Origin: Paenibacillus sp. 1781tsa1
Lineage (GTDB): Bacteria > Bacillota > Bacilli > Paenibacillales > Paenibacillaceae
Length of the DNA stretch: 64,000 nt
Assembly (NCBI RefSeq): GCF_024159265.1
Contig: NZ_JAMYWY010000001.1
Location: 2,728,001-2,792,000, forward strand
Direction: 5' to 3'
The translations under genes and the position numbers were made by a program. Positions 55,661 to 64,000 of this stretch are shown in pieces. Numbering within the stretch: the first letter of the stretch is position 1; every line of letters starts with the position of its first letter. The notes under the pieces were generated by a model. That model worked only from the letters and a program-made list of their open reading frames with translations, was not told where the DNA came from and did not search any database.

Positions 55661-56833
55661 ATGATGGCGAAAAAAGAAGTTGTAGCGATGCTACTTGCCG
55701 GAGGGCAAGGGAAGAGGTTAAAAGGATTAACGAAATCACTGGCTAAGCCCGCTGTTTATTTTGGCGGCACGTACCGAATCATTGATTTTCCGCTGAGTAA
55801 CTGCTCTAATTCTGGTATTGATACAGTGGGTGTATTGACTCAATATGAACCACTTGTCTTACATTCCTATATTGGCATTGGCAGTGACTGGGATCTGGAC
55901 CGTAAAAATGGCGGAGTATACGTACTTCCTCCCCATGAACGTGAAGACGGAAGCAACTGGTACCGTGGTACAGCAGATGCCATCTTCCGCAACCTGAACT
56001 TTATTGAACAATTCGATCCTGAGCACGTGCTCATTCTGTCAGGGGATCATATCTATAAGATGGACTACGAAAAAATGCTCCAGTATCACAAAGATAAAGA
56101 TGCGGATTGCACCATATCGGTCATTGATGTCTCATTGGAAGAAGCCAGCCGATTTGGCGTGCTGAACACCAACGATGACTATAGCATCTATGAATTTGAA
56201 GAAAAACCTCCCGAGCCCAAGAGCACACTCGCTTCCATGGGTATCTATCTCTTCAAGTGGGATGTACTGAAACGTTTCCTGATTCAGGATGAACAACAGG
56301 CATCCACCTCCTATGATTTTGGTAAAGATATTATTCCTTTGTTGCTTGAAAACGAAAAATCCTTATATGCGTATCCATTCGAAGGTTACTGGAAAGACGT
56401 GGGTACCATTCGCAGTCTGTGGGAATCCAATATGGACCTGTTGGACGAAGACACACCGTTTAATCTGAATGATCCGGACTGGCGTATCTTTACACGTAAT
56501 CCGAATCAACCTGCACAATACATCTCGCCTTCGGCAAAGGTTCGCAATTGTATTATTAGTGAAGGCAGTATTGTGCACGGTGAGGTCAACCATTCCGTCC
56601 TCTTCTACGGGATAGAAGTTGGGGAGAACAGTGCTGTTATCGATTCGGTCATCATGCCGAGAGTGAAAATCGGGCAAAATGTGCGCATTTACCGAGCTAT
56701 TATCGCAGAAGGATTGGTTATTCCCGATGGAACACAGATTTCGCCTGCACCGGAAGATGAGAGTGATATATTGCTCGTGGATCAGGAAGAACTGGAACGT
56801 CAGCTTCGCCAAGGAATAACCAGCAAGGCCTAA
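55661..56833 (+). CDS. glgC: Glucose-1-phosphate adenylyltransferase
   Basis: A 390-residue enzyme making ADP-glucose for glycogen synthesis. It has the pyrophosphorylase signature [16 protein letters not shown], the substrate motifs [16 protein letters not shown] and [10 protein letters not shown], and [11 protein letters not shown], then a left-handed beta-helix with hexapeptide repeats ([19 protein letters not shown]). GGAGGAGG lies a few nt before ATG 55661 (a second ATG follows at 55664). It is followed by glgD 26 nt later. Confidence 0.95.
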   Translation: MMAKKEVVAMLLAGGQGKRLKGLTKSLAKPAVYFGGTYRIIDFPLSNCSNSGIDTVGVLTQYEPLVLHSYIGIGSDWDLDRKNGGVYVLPPHEREDGSNWYRGTADAIFRNLNFIEQFDPEHVLILSGDHIYKMDYEKMLQYHKDKDADCTISVIDVSLEEASRFGVLNTNDDYSIYEFEEKPPEPKSTLASMGIYLFKWDVLKRFLIQDEQQASTSYDFGKDIIPLLLENEKSLYAYPFEGYWKDVGTIRSLWESNMDLLDEDTPFNLNDPDWRIFTRNPNQPAQYISPSAKVRNCIISEGSIVHGEVNHSVLFYGIEVGENSAVIDSVIMPRVKIGQNVRIYRAIIAEGLVIPDGTQISPAPEDESDILLVDQEELERQLRQGITSKA

Positions 56834-56859
56834 TTGAAGTCAAAAGGACGGTGCATGCG

Positions 56860-57963
56860 ATGAAACAATTGATTGGAGTTATTAACCTTGACCATGAACT
56901 TGAAGAATTGAAGGAATTGACGTACTTTCGCTGCGGAGCCGCGGTGCCTTATGCCGGGCGTTACCGTCTGATCGATTTTGTTCTATCCAATATGATGAAT
57001 GCAGGAATTGAGAGTATAGGTGTATTTGTACGGCGAAAATATCGCTCGTTGATGGACCATCTCGGTGACGGCAAACCTTGGGATTTGGATCGCAAGCATG
57101 GGGGCATGTTCATTTTGCCACCAGACTGGAACGATCCAACAGACACATCACAGGGGGACTTGCAGCATTTCCATAACAATTTGGACTTTTTCAATAGAGG
57201 TGCAGGGCAATATGTTGTGCATGCAGGTAGTCGCCATGTGACCAAAGCAGACCTCCAGGATGTCTACAGATATCACATCAGCAAAGGAGCGGACGTTACA
57301 CTGGTCTGCAAAAAAGTGGATCAGCTGCTGCCTGAGCATGACGCCTGTGTCAAAGTTGACCATGACGGGGACGGTAACGTGGTGGACATTCACCAAAGCG
57401 CTAATCACCCGAATATATATACAGAAATTTTCATCATGGAAAAAGAATTGTTCTTGCGCCAGGTGCAGCGCTGCATTGATCATGGCGAGAGCCACTTCTT
57501 CCGGGATGTAATTCAAAAAAATCCGGATGGATTGAATATCGCTGCGTACGCATATGATGGCTATCACGCAGTCATCAATTCCATTGACAGTTATTATCGC
57601 AACAGTATGGATCTGCTCAACACAGGGCAATATGAACAACTTTTCAAGGAAGATCCGATCCAAACCAAAATCAAATATGAAGCACCCGCCAAATATCTGG
57701 ATACCGCCGATGTTAAACATTCACTCCTTGCCAATGGCTGCATTGTGGGTGGAGAGGTGGAGGACAGCATTCTGTTCCGTGGTGTACAGGTGGCCAAGGG
57801 TGCCAAAATCAAAGGTTCCATCATCATGCAGAAATGTTACATTGGTGAGGGGACGGTCCTTGAGAATGTCATTCTCGATAAAGATGTGAGGCTGACCGGA
57901 GGACAGACGCTGATCGGCGACCCGTCGAATCCATACATTTTAGCAAAAAGTACTATTATCTAA
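56860..57963 (+). CDS. glgD: GlgC-like subunit GlgD
   Basis: A 367-residue homologue of GlgC that lacks the glycine-rich GGxGxRL nucleotide loop at its N-terminus (it starts MKQLIGVINLDHELEELKEL). It otherwise keeps the fold (GRYRLIDFVLSNMMNAGI, LDRKHGGMFILPP) and the C-terminal beta-helix. In Bacillaceae GlgD forms a heteromeric complex with GlgC and raises its activity. The start is ATG 56860, since the upstream GTG lies almost on the SD (AAAAGGA). Confidence 0.93.
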   Translation: MKQLIGVINLDHELEELKELTYFRCGAAVPYAGRYRLIDFVLSNMMNAGIESIGVFVRRKYRSLMDHLGDGKPWDLDRKHGGMFILPPDWNDPTDTSQGDLQHFHNNLDFFNRGAGQYVVHAGSRHVTKADLQDVYRYHISKGADVTLVCKKVDQLLPEHDACVKVDHDGDGNVVDIHQSANHPNIYTEIFIMEKELFLRQVQRCIDHGESHFFRDVIQKNPDGLNIAAYAYDGYHAVINSIDSYYRNSMDLLNTGQYEQLFKEDPIQTKIKYEAPAKYLDTADVKHSLLANGCIVGGEVEDSILFRGVQVAKGAKIKGSIIMQKCYIGEGTVLENVILDKDVRLTGGQTLIGDPSNPYILAKSTII

Positions 57964-58081
57964 AGCCCACACGTAACCGATATCTTCTATAAATATATAT
58001 ATAAAATAAAAATCCTGTAGGATGGATTTAAGGTTCATGGACGAAAGTTGTTTGGTAAGAGCGTAGGCAGTAAGTGAAGGG

Positions 58082-58193
58082 GACGAAATCGATTCTGAAG
58101 AAGCGTAGCGGTCGCCTTTATCCCTGTATTTTCACATCTAAATAATAATTCAAGAAAATACAGGGATAACAGCGATCAAAAGAACGATTCGTC
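58082..58193 (+). repeat. Palindromic dispersed element, copy B
   Basis: The outer arms are GACGAAATCGATTCT (5') and AGAACGATTCGTC (3'), which differ in sequence from copies A and C yet remain complementary. A small GCG/CGC hairpin comes next, then a long hairpin with TTTATCCCTGTATTTTC and GAAAATACAGGGATAA arms. It fills the middle of the 317-nt gap between glgD and glgP. Nothing else recognisable is in that gap apart from the glgP SD. Confidence 0.82.
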
Positions 58194-58280
58194 ACCGGAA
58201 CGGCCACTTTGCACAATGTTGAGCAACTGAGTGTATGAACCGCCACCATCCTGCAGGATTTCCCCGGGAGGAACCTACTT

Positions 58281-60713
58281 TTGTTTGACAACAAAGAAAC
58301 GTTCAAGAGTATCTTTACACGGAATCTGGTCAGCAAATTGGGCAAACCGATTGAAGAAGCAACAAAGGAAGACGTGTACCACGTACTGGGAAGCATGATT
58401 CGTGAATATGCAGGACAGGATTGGGCAGCGTCGAATCAGGGGTTTAAGCAGCGCCAGGATAAACAGGTCTATTACTTCTCGCTGGAATTCCTGATTGGAC
58501 GTCTGCTCGGCAACAATCTGCTCAATGTAAATGAATTGGAACTCGTCCGTGATAGTTTGGCTGAGCTGGGCTTTTCCTTGGAAGAGGTAGAAGAACAGGA
58601 GGCGGATGCAGGACTCGGTAACGGAGGTCTGGGACGACTCGCTGCCTGTTTCCTGGATTCACTCGCATCACTCGGATATGCAGGACATGGTTGCGGCATT
58701 CGGTACAAATACGGGTTGTTTGAGCAAAAAATCATCAATGGCAATCAGGTAGAGTTACCCGACAATTGGCTGGATAAGGGCAATGAATGGGAAGTGCGCC
58801 GCCCAGACAAAAAAGTGGAAGTTCAGTTCTGGGGCCGGGTAGAAGCTCATGAACAGGATGGGGAATATCAGTTTGTTACAAAAGATGCCGAATCGGTTGT
58901 AGCCATTCCCTATGACGTGCCTGTCATCGGTTATGGTCAAACTCATGTGAACACACTGCGGCTATGGAGTGCCGAGCCGAAGCGCGAGACTTCACTTGAC
59001 ACCCCATCGAACTACTACGGTTATCTGGATTATAGCCGTTCCGTTGAATCGATCTCCGAATTCTTGTATCCGGACGACTCCCAGTATGAAGGAAAGCTGC
59101 TGCGATTGAAGCAGCAATACTTTATGTGTTCAGCAGGCGTACAGAGCGCCTTGCGTACGTTCAACAAGCTGGAGCTGCCGTATGATCGTTTGCCAGATAA
59201 AGTGGCCTTCCACATTAATGACACGCATCCAACCTTGGTTATTCCAGAACTGATGCGCATCCTGATTGATGTGAAGGGTTATGGCTGGGATGAAGCATGG
59301 GATATCACAACTCGTACTGTATCGTATACCAATCATACAACGCTGAGTGAGGCGCTTGAAAAATGGCCTGTAGCCATGATCAGCAAGCTGCTGCCACGGA
59401 TCTATATGATCATTGAAGAGATCAATAAACGCTTTTGTGGCATGCTGCTGGATCGGTATCCGGGAGATCAGGATCGTATAGGGCATCTGGCGATTGTTGC
59501 GAACGATCAGGTACGGATGGCGCATCTGGCGATTGTAGGCAGTCATAGCGTGAATGGTGTTGCTGCATTGCATACCGAGATTTTGAAAGAACGCGAGATG
59601 GCTCCGTTCTATGCACTGTATCCAGAGCGTTTCAATAACAAAACCAATGGGATTACCCATCGCCGCTGGCTGATGCATGCCAATCCGAAACTTTCGGATC
59701 TGATTACGGATACCATCGGTAACGAATGGATAACAGAGCCGGGCAAGCTGGACCAGTTGGCTGGCTTCGCGGATAATGCATCATTCCAGGAGCAGTTCCG
59801 TTTGATTAAGCGGGATAACAAAGAGCGGCTTGCTGCGTATATTCTGGACCATACCGGGACGCCAGTGAATCCGGATTCCATCTTTGATGTACAAGTGAAG
59901 AGGCTGCATGGGTACAAAAGGCAGCTGTTGAACATTCTGCATGTCATGCATCTGTATAACCGACTTAAGAATGATGCTTCGTTTGATATGGTACCACGTA
60001 CGTTCATCTTTGGTGCCAAGGCAGCGCCGAGTTACTATTTTGCCAAGAAAATTATCAAGCTGATCAACACCGTCGCTGACACGGTGAATCGGGATGCGGC
60101 CGTGAATGACCGCTTGAAGGTATTTTTCCTCGAGAACTATTCCGTCTCTCTTGCAGAGAAAATCATTCCTGCTGCGGATGTTAGTGAGCAGATCTCAACC
60201 GCAGGTAAGGAAGCGTCCGGTACGGGCAACATGAAGTTTATGATGAACGGTGCTTTAACGATTGGCACGATGGATGGAGCCAACGTGGAGATGGCAGAGC
60301 AAGTCGGAGAGGAAAATATGTTCATCTATGGTCTGCGCGCAGACGAAGTACTTGAGTATTATCGTTCCGGCAGCTATCGTCCGAATGAGATTGTGCAGCA
60401 CGATGAACGCATTCGCGAGGTCGTGGAGCAACTGGTGCATCCAGGTGCATTCTGTTATCGTGACGGGGAGTTCTGGGATATTTATGACTCCTTGCTGGCC
60501 CATGGCGACGAATACTTTGTATTGCGTGATTTTGCTGCTTATGCTGATGCGCATGCTGCCATTGACCAAGCGTATCGGGATATTCCGGGATGGACTCGAA
60601 AAGCGATATTAAATACGGCGCATTCCGGTATATTCTCCAGTGACCGTACTATTAGTGAGTATGCCACAGATATCTGGGGTATTCATCCCGTGTCCGGAAA
60701 TTGGAAAGGTTAA
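58281..60713 (+). CDS. glgP: Glycogen/maltodextrin phosphorylase
   Basis: An 810-residue GT35 phosphorylase that releases glucose-1-phosphate from alpha-1,4-glucans. The pyridoxal-phosphate site is EASGTGNMKFMMNGALTIG (Lys in GNMKF), with GLGNGGLGRLAACFLDSLAS and the Arg/Lys phosphate site VKRLHGYKRQ. It starts at TTG 58281 with GGGAGG 9 nt upstream. It lies after glgC-glgD but is separated from them by repeat B. glgA and glgB are not in the window. Confidence 0.95.
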   Translation: MFDNKETFKSIFTRNLVSKLGKPIEEATKEDVYHVLGSMIREYAGQDWAASNQGFKQRQDKQVYYFSLEFLIGRLLGNNLLNVNELELVRDSLAELGFSLEEVEEQEADAGLGNGGLGRLAACFLDSLASLGYAGHGCGIRYKYGLFEQKIINGNQVELPDNWLDKGNEWEVRRPDKKVEVQFWGRVEAHEQDGEYQFVTKDAESVVAIPYDVPVIGYGQTHVNTLRLWSAEPKRETSLDTPSNYYGYLDYSRSVESISEFLYPDDSQYEGKLLRLKQQYFMCSAGVQSALRTFNKLELPYDRLPDKVAFHINDTHPTLVIPELMRILIDVKGYGWDEAWDITTRTVSYTNHTTLSEALEKWPVAMISKLLPRIYMIIEEINKRFCGMLLDRYPGDQDRIGHLAIVANDQVRMAHLAIVGSHSVNGVAALHTEILKEREMAPFYALYPERFNNKTNGITHRRWLMHANPKLSDLITDTIGNEWITEPGKLDQLAGFADNASFQEQFRLIKRDNKERLAAYILDHTGTPVNPDSIFDVQVKRLHGYKRQLLNILHVMHLYNRLKNDASFDMVPRTFIFGAKAAPSYYFAKKIIKLINTVADTVNRDAAVNDRLKVFFLENYSVSLAEKIIPAADVSEQISTAGKEASGTGNMKFMMNGALTIGTMDGANVEMAEQVGEENMFIYGLRADEVLEYYRSGSYRPNEIVQHDERIREVVEQLVHPGAFCYRDGEFWDIYDSLLAHGDEYFVLRDFAAYADAHAAIDQAYRDIPGWTRKAILNTAHSGIFSSDRTISEYATDIWGIHPVSGNWKG

Positions 60714-60736
60714 GCATAGATTTTTAGAAAAATAGG

Positions 60737-60813
60737 TCCCCTTGTTCACAAGAGTTATCTCTACTGGTTAATCAACCAGCGTAGAGAGCATCTCCTTGTA
60801 GAGCAAGGGGATT
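60737..60813 (+). terminator. Nested hairpin downstream of glgP
   Basis: Outer arms CCCCTTG and CAAGGGG enclose a second stem (CTCTAC-GGTT / AACC-GTAGAG). TTTTA follows. It probably terminates glgP. The two-level structure is larger than most terminators here. Confidence 0.6.
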
Positions 60814-60815
60814 TT

Positions 60816-60926
60816 ACCTTAACATCGAACTATGAACGGAGGGAAGGACCCGACTTTGAAGTGACGGATGTCTGGAAATCGCCCCCTGAACAATTGGACA
60901 TGAAGATCTATATCCCGTTAAAATAG
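60816..60926 (+). pseudogene. C-terminal remnant of a GyrI-like effector-binding domain protein
   Basis: The frame ending at TAG 60924-60926 reads TLTSNYERREGPDFEVTDVW and then KSPPEQLDMKIYIPLK. This is the characteristic C-terminal end of GyrI-like domains found in AraC-type regulators and small-molecule-binding proteins (ERxEGPDFE ... D.DIYIP.K). No SD or start codon is present, and the frame cannot be extended past 60720. The rest of the gene is missing, so I read it as a decayed fragment. Confidence 0.6.
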
Positions 60927-60967
60927 ACCTTACCGCTTCGCGGAAAATAAGGTCGGAGGATAAAGGG

Positions 60968-61426
60968 ATGAGCGAAAAGTCGTGGCTCCACTCCAAGTGG
61001 ATACTTGCAACGGTTGGTTTCATGGCAGTGTTATACGTATTGATCATGGGCAATTTACTGTTTGTCAGTGGACGAACACCAGGCATGTATTATCAATATA
61101 ATCTCGTACCCTTCGAGACGATTCGTCCACTTCTTATGGAGAGGGAGAGGTACAATACAGATACCTGGGTCAAAAACCTGTTTGGCAATATCGTATTGTT
61201 CATTCCGCTGGGTATCTGGATTCCATGGTTGTTTCGGAGGTGTCGTTCGTTCCTGACATTTACATCTACAGTTGTTTTGCTTCTGCTTGGTGTTGAAGTT
61301 ACCCAATTGATTACACGTGTAGGTTCGTTCGATGTGGATGACATTATTCTGAACACAGTCGGTGCCTGGATTGGTTACGCCGGATTTAAACTATTCTTAT
61401 TCTCACCAAGAAAGACTCGTAAGTGA
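60968..61426 (+). CDS. VanZ family membrane protein
   Basis: A 152-residue protein with four hydrophobic segments. The VanZ hallmark FGNIVLFIPLGIWIPWLF and the later VTQLITRVGSFDVDDIILNT are clear. VanZ-like proteins confer low-level teicoplanin resistance in some contexts, but most chromosomal members have no known role. An SD (TCGGAGG) precedes ATG 60968. A terminator follows. Confidence 0.9.
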   Translation: MSEKSWLHSKWILATVGFMAVLYVLIMGNLLFVSGRTPGMYYQYNLVPFETIRPLLMERERYNTDTWVKNLFGNIVLFIPLGIWIPWLFRRCRSFLTFTSTVVLLLLGVEVTQLITRVGSFDVDDIILNTVGAWIGYAGFKLFLFSPRKTRK

Positions 61427-61431
61427 GCCGC

Positions 61432-61460
61432 AGATCGCGGTCCATGACCGGGTCTTTTTG
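61432..61460 (+). terminator. Terminator of the VanZ gene
   Basis: AGATCGCGGTC pairs with GACCGGGTCT (one bulge) and runs into TTTTT. Confidence 0.75.
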
Positions 61461-61572
61461 CATAAGATACCTTTCAAATGTTTACAGGGGAATCTTTTCG
61501 GATAAAACATATTAACGGCTTAATACAGTGAGCAGAGATTATATATAAATTGAACTAAACATTTACACGAAA

Positions 61573-61695
61573 CGGAGAGGACAGAAATAACCTGAAGAAG
61601 CGAAAGCGTTCGCCTTTATCCCCGGATTTTCACCTTAGAAAAATGATCATAAAATCTGGGGATAACAGTGATCGGAAGGTTGTTCTGTCATCGGA
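61573..61695 (+). repeat. Palindromic dispersed element, copy C
   Basis: The outer arms GACAGAAATAACCT (61580-61593) and AGGTTGTTCTGTC (61677-61689) enclose a small GCGAA-AGCG-TTCGC hairpin and a long TTTATCCCCGGATTTT / AAAATCTGGGGATAA hairpin. It is the same arrangement as copy A without A's insertion. It is located in the 306-nt gap upstream of the GH13 gene, where nothing else was recognised. Confidence 0.85.
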
Positions 61696-61732
61696 GTGTC
61701 CAGTGTAAATATTCTTTCGTTCAATTTATATA

Positions 61733-63445
61733 GTGAACAATGATGAGAGCGAGGTGGGCGATATCGTTTGGTGGAAAGAGAGTGTGGTATATCAGATTTA
61801 CCCGAACAGCTTCAAGGATTCGGACGGAGATGGATATGGCGACTTGCAGGGGATCTGTGAGAAGCTTGATTATTTAGAGAATTTGGGCGTGGATGTGATC
61901 TGGCTCTGTCCCATCTACGATTCACCAGGACATGATAACGGATACGATATACGTGATTATTACGCCATTCTGCGCAAGTATGGCACGATGGAGGATTTTG
62001 ATCGTTTATTGGCAGAGGCACACAAACGTGGTCTTAAGATCATGATGGATCTGGTGTTAAATCATACGTCTGATGAACATGCGTGGTTTGCCGAATCGCG
62101 TTCATCAACGATGAATCCGAAGCGGGATTATTATATTTGGCGTTCAGGCAAAAATGGGCAGGTGCCGAATAATTGGGAGTCCTATTTTGGAGGTTCGGTA
62201 TGGAAGCATGATCCCGAGACAAATGAATATTATCTGCATCTGTATTCGGAACAGCAGCCCGATCTCAACTGGAACAATGAACAGATGGCAGAAGAGATGT
62301 ATGAGATGGTGCATTGGTGGCTGGAAAAGGGGGTAGACGGATTCCGTTTCGATGCAGTGGCGCATATCGCCAAGGCAGAGGGTCTGCCAAGTGCCCACAA
62401 TCCGAATAATCTGCCAGTGGTTCCAGCGTATCAGCTCTTTTCCAACCTGGAACAGGTACACTCCATCCTGAAGAGACTGAATAACATGATCCTGAAACCT
62501 TACGGCCCCATGACAGTTGGCGAAACCTCGGGACTTGGGCCTGAGCAAGCGCTGGCTTATGTGGGAACGGATCGTGACGAGCTTAATATGGTATTCCAGT
62601 TTGAGCATATGTTCATCGATGCCAAATCTTCCGGAATTGGTAAGTGGAACTATAAGGAATGGAAATTGACCGATCTCAAAGAAATCATGAGCCGATGGCA
62701 AACGGTTTTGCATGGTAGAGGCTGGAACGCCAATTATATGGGTAACCATGATCAGCCACGCCCGGTTTCCCGTTTTGGTGATGATGGTAAATATAGGGTG
62801 CGTTCTGCTCAGATGCTGGCGACGTGGATGCTTACACTTGAAGGAACACCCTACATCTATCAGGGAGAAGAGATTGGCATGACTAATGTCGCTTTCCCGG
62901 ATATCGAACAATATCGGGATATTGAGACCAAAAATTATTATAATCATTACATTGGTCAAGGTAAGTCGAAGCATGAAGTCATGCAGGCGATTTGGTTGAA
63001 GAGTCGCGATAATGCCCGCACGCCAATGCAATGGGATGATACGGAACATGCTGGATTTACCCAAGGTCAGCCCTGGATACAGGTGAATGATAATTATCCC
63101 GAGATTAATGTAGCTGATGCCGAAAGTGATCCGCAATCCATTTTGCATTATTACAGGAAGCTGATTGCGCTTCGCAAACAACATAAAGTGCTTATCTATG
63201 GCGCGTATGAACTATTGCTGCCGGATGATCCGGATATCTATGCCTATACACGAACGCTGGATAATGAGCAGATGTTGGTCATTCTGAATTTCCGTGGGCA
63301 TGAGCCTGAGATGGAGTGGCCTGAAGGGTGGAATGCCGAGCATGCCAAGCTGATCATCAGCAATGTAAGCAGACGTTATTCTACCGATGAAGGTGCCATT
63401 CAGCTTCAACCGTATGAAGCAAGGGTATATCGTAGGAAGCAGTGA
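61733..63445 (+). CDS. GH13 alpha-glucosidase (oligo-1,6-glucosidase/MalL-like)
   Basis: A 570-residue cytoplasmic glycosidase. It has the GH13_31-type opening WWKESVVYQIYPNSFKDSDG, nucleophile region GFRFDAVAHIAK, acid/base Glu in MTVGETSG, and the third carboxylate in NYMGNHDQPRPV. It hydrolyses terminal alpha-glucosidic bonds of isomaltose- or maltose-type sugars, fitting a glycogen-breakdown neighbourhood. The start is unclear: GTG 61733 has no SD, and GTG 61754 is a possible alternative. TreA-like specificity cannot be excluded. Confidence 0.9.
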   Translation: MNNDESEVGDIVWWKESVVYQIYPNSFKDSDGDGYGDLQGICEKLDYLENLGVDVIWLCPIYDSPGHDNGYDIRDYYAILRKYGTMEDFDRLLAEAHKRGLKIMMDLVLNHTSDEHAWFAESRSSTMNPKRDYYIWRSGKNGQVPNNWESYFGGSVWKHDPETNEYYLHLYSEQQPDLNWNNEQMAEEMYEMVHWWLEKGVDGFRFDAVAHIAKAEGLPSAHNPNNLPVVPAYQLFSNLEQVHSILKRLNNMILKPYGPMTVGETSGLGPEQALAYVGTDRDELNMVFQFEHMFIDAKSSGIGKWNYKEWKLTDLKEIMSRWQTVLHGRGWNANYMGNHDQPRPVSRFGDDGKYRVRSAQMLATWMLTLEGTPYIYQGEEIGMTNVAFPDIEQYRDIETKNYYNHYIGQGKSKHEVMQAIWLKSRDNARTPMQWDDTEHAGFTQGQPWIQVNDNYPEINVADAESDPQSILHYYRKLIALRKQHKVLIYGAYELLLPDDPDIYAYTRTLDNEQMLVILNFRGHEPEMEWPEGWNAEHAKLIISNVSRRYSTDEGAIQLQPYEARVYRRKQ

Positions 63446-63540
63446 TGCGGAAGATATCCAATTTTGCGTTGGTGGAGAGCTATGATTTATAATAAATAGT
63501 GGTTTCAAATAATCAAAACATATGTCGGGAGGAATCCAAG

Positions 63541-64000
63541 TTGTTGAATATTACGTTCCATGGTCACTCCAGTGTACAGCTGGGCACAGAAGAAAAGTCA
63601 CTGATCATTGATCCCTTCCTGCGTGGCAACGAGCTTGCCGTCACGAAGCCTGAAGATATCAAGACCGATGTTGTGTTACTGACACATGCACATATGGATC
63701 ACATCCTTGATGCTGAACCTATTGCCAAAGCGAATAACGCCAAAGTTGTCGCTATTGTGGAATTGGCTACATATATGTCCTGGAAAGGTCTGGATACGCT
63801 CGGCATGAATATGGGCGGAACGGTGGATCTTGGCTTTGCTCAAGCCAAAATGATTCAGGCGTTCCATACTTCCGGGATTGTGCTGGAAGAAGAACAACGG
63901 ATCATGTATGCAGGTTTGCCTGCTGGATATATCATTACTATTGGTGGTAAAACGATTTTACATGCCGGAGACACGAGTCTATTCGGGGATATGAAAATGA
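63541..64000 (+). CDS. Metallo-beta-lactamase-fold hydrolase (UPF0173/YtkL-like), 5' part
   Basis: The gene runs off the right edge; 153 codons are visible. It begins TTG TTG with GGGAGG 8 nt before the first TTG. The product starts LLNITFHGHSSVQLGTEEKS, then LTHAHMDHILDAEP (the HxHxDH zinc motif) and HAGDTSLFGDM near the edge, as in the UPF0173 group of metal-dependent hydrolases. Function in the cell is unknown. Confidence 0.88.
   Translation, partial: MLNITFHGHSSVQLGTEEKSLIIDPFLRGNELAVTKPEDIKTDVVLLTHAHMDHILDAEPIAKANNAKVVAIVELATYMSWKGLDTLGMNMGGTVDLGFAQAKMIQAFHTSGIVLEEEQRIMYAGLPAGYIITIGGKTILHAGDTSLFGDMKM

Noticed and set aside
60968..61426. VanZ gene as part of a glycopeptide resistance cluster
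   Set aside because: No vanH, vanA or vanX genes are nearby. VanZ-like proteins are common in Firmicute chromosomes.
62144..63184. 346-codon open frame on the minus strand
   Set aside because: It lies entirely opposite the GH13 alpha-glucosidase gene, has no SD, and its product shows the composition of an antisense shadow.
1..64000. CRISPR arrays, tRNA or rRNA genes, insertion sequences, phage genes
   Set aside because: I looked for regular direct repeats, cloverleaf-like segments, transposase or integrase frames and phage structural genes and found none I could support by eye.

Overview
The window looks like chromosomal DNA of a spore-forming, low-to-mid GC Firmicute, most likely Paenibacillus. 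The reasons are consistent AGGAGG-type ribosome binding sites, frequent TTG/GTG starts, several YesM/YesN-style two-component pairs, a Btr-like AraC/substrate-binding fusion regulator, a GlgC-GlgD pair, a type II lipoteichoic acid synthase and a spore-coat transglutaminase (Tgl). This assignment is inference from gene content. No tRNA, rRNA, CRISPR array, phage module or transposase was seen.

Layout. 1-3.1 kb: the reductase half of a CYP102-type P450/reductase fusion cut by the left edge, then small unknown genes. 3.1-12.8 kb (minus strand): a carbohydrate uptake locus with a Gfo/Idh/MocA oxidoreductase, a YesM-type kinase, a YesN-type regulator, two sugar ABC permeases, a solute-binding lipoprotein and an intracellular (alpha/alpha)6-type glycosidase. 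Two cre-like sites lie in its control regions. 12.9-19.9 kb: an AraC regulator, RidA, an acetyltransferase, an APH-type kinase-fold protein, a 740-residue methyltransferase of unknown role, a histidine phosphatase, a DEDDh exonuclease and a hypothetical protein. 20-22.9 kb: an iron-siderophore pair, a lipoprotein receptor and a Btr-like regulator whose C-terminal sensor domain resembles that receptor, each behind a Fur-box-like site.

23.6-39.9 kb is the most unusual region. A LytS/YesM-like kinase, a response regulator and an SSS-like transporter sit beside an Opp/Dpp-type ABC importer. Divergent from the importer are four CodA-like amidohydrolase paralogues, the importer's binding protein, and a PPDK-like protein. 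The PPDK-like protein has no phosphohistidine swivel domain and has substitutions at most recognisable nucleotide- and PEP-site residues. I interpret the locus as an uptake and stepwise hydrolysis/deamination pathway for an unidentified nitrogenous (perhaps heterocyclic) compound. This is the best candidate for an undescribed system here.

40-55 kb is mostly housekeeping: LTA synthase, flavin monooxygenase, phosphoesterase, Mn-pyrophosphatase, an IF-3-like paralogue, Tgl, a PAS-rich hybrid histidine kinase, a stand-alone KhtT N-domain, an M3 oligopeptidase and an iron alcohol dehydrogenase. 55.6-63.4 kb carries glycogen/alpha-glucan genes (glgC, glgD, glgP and a GH13 alpha-glucosidase) with a VanZ protein. 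The right edge cuts a metallo-beta-lactamase-fold hydrolase.

Three copies of a dispersed palindromic element (near 15.8, 58.1 and 61.6 kb) can be folded into a three-branched structure. Their outer arms differ in sequence but remain complementary.
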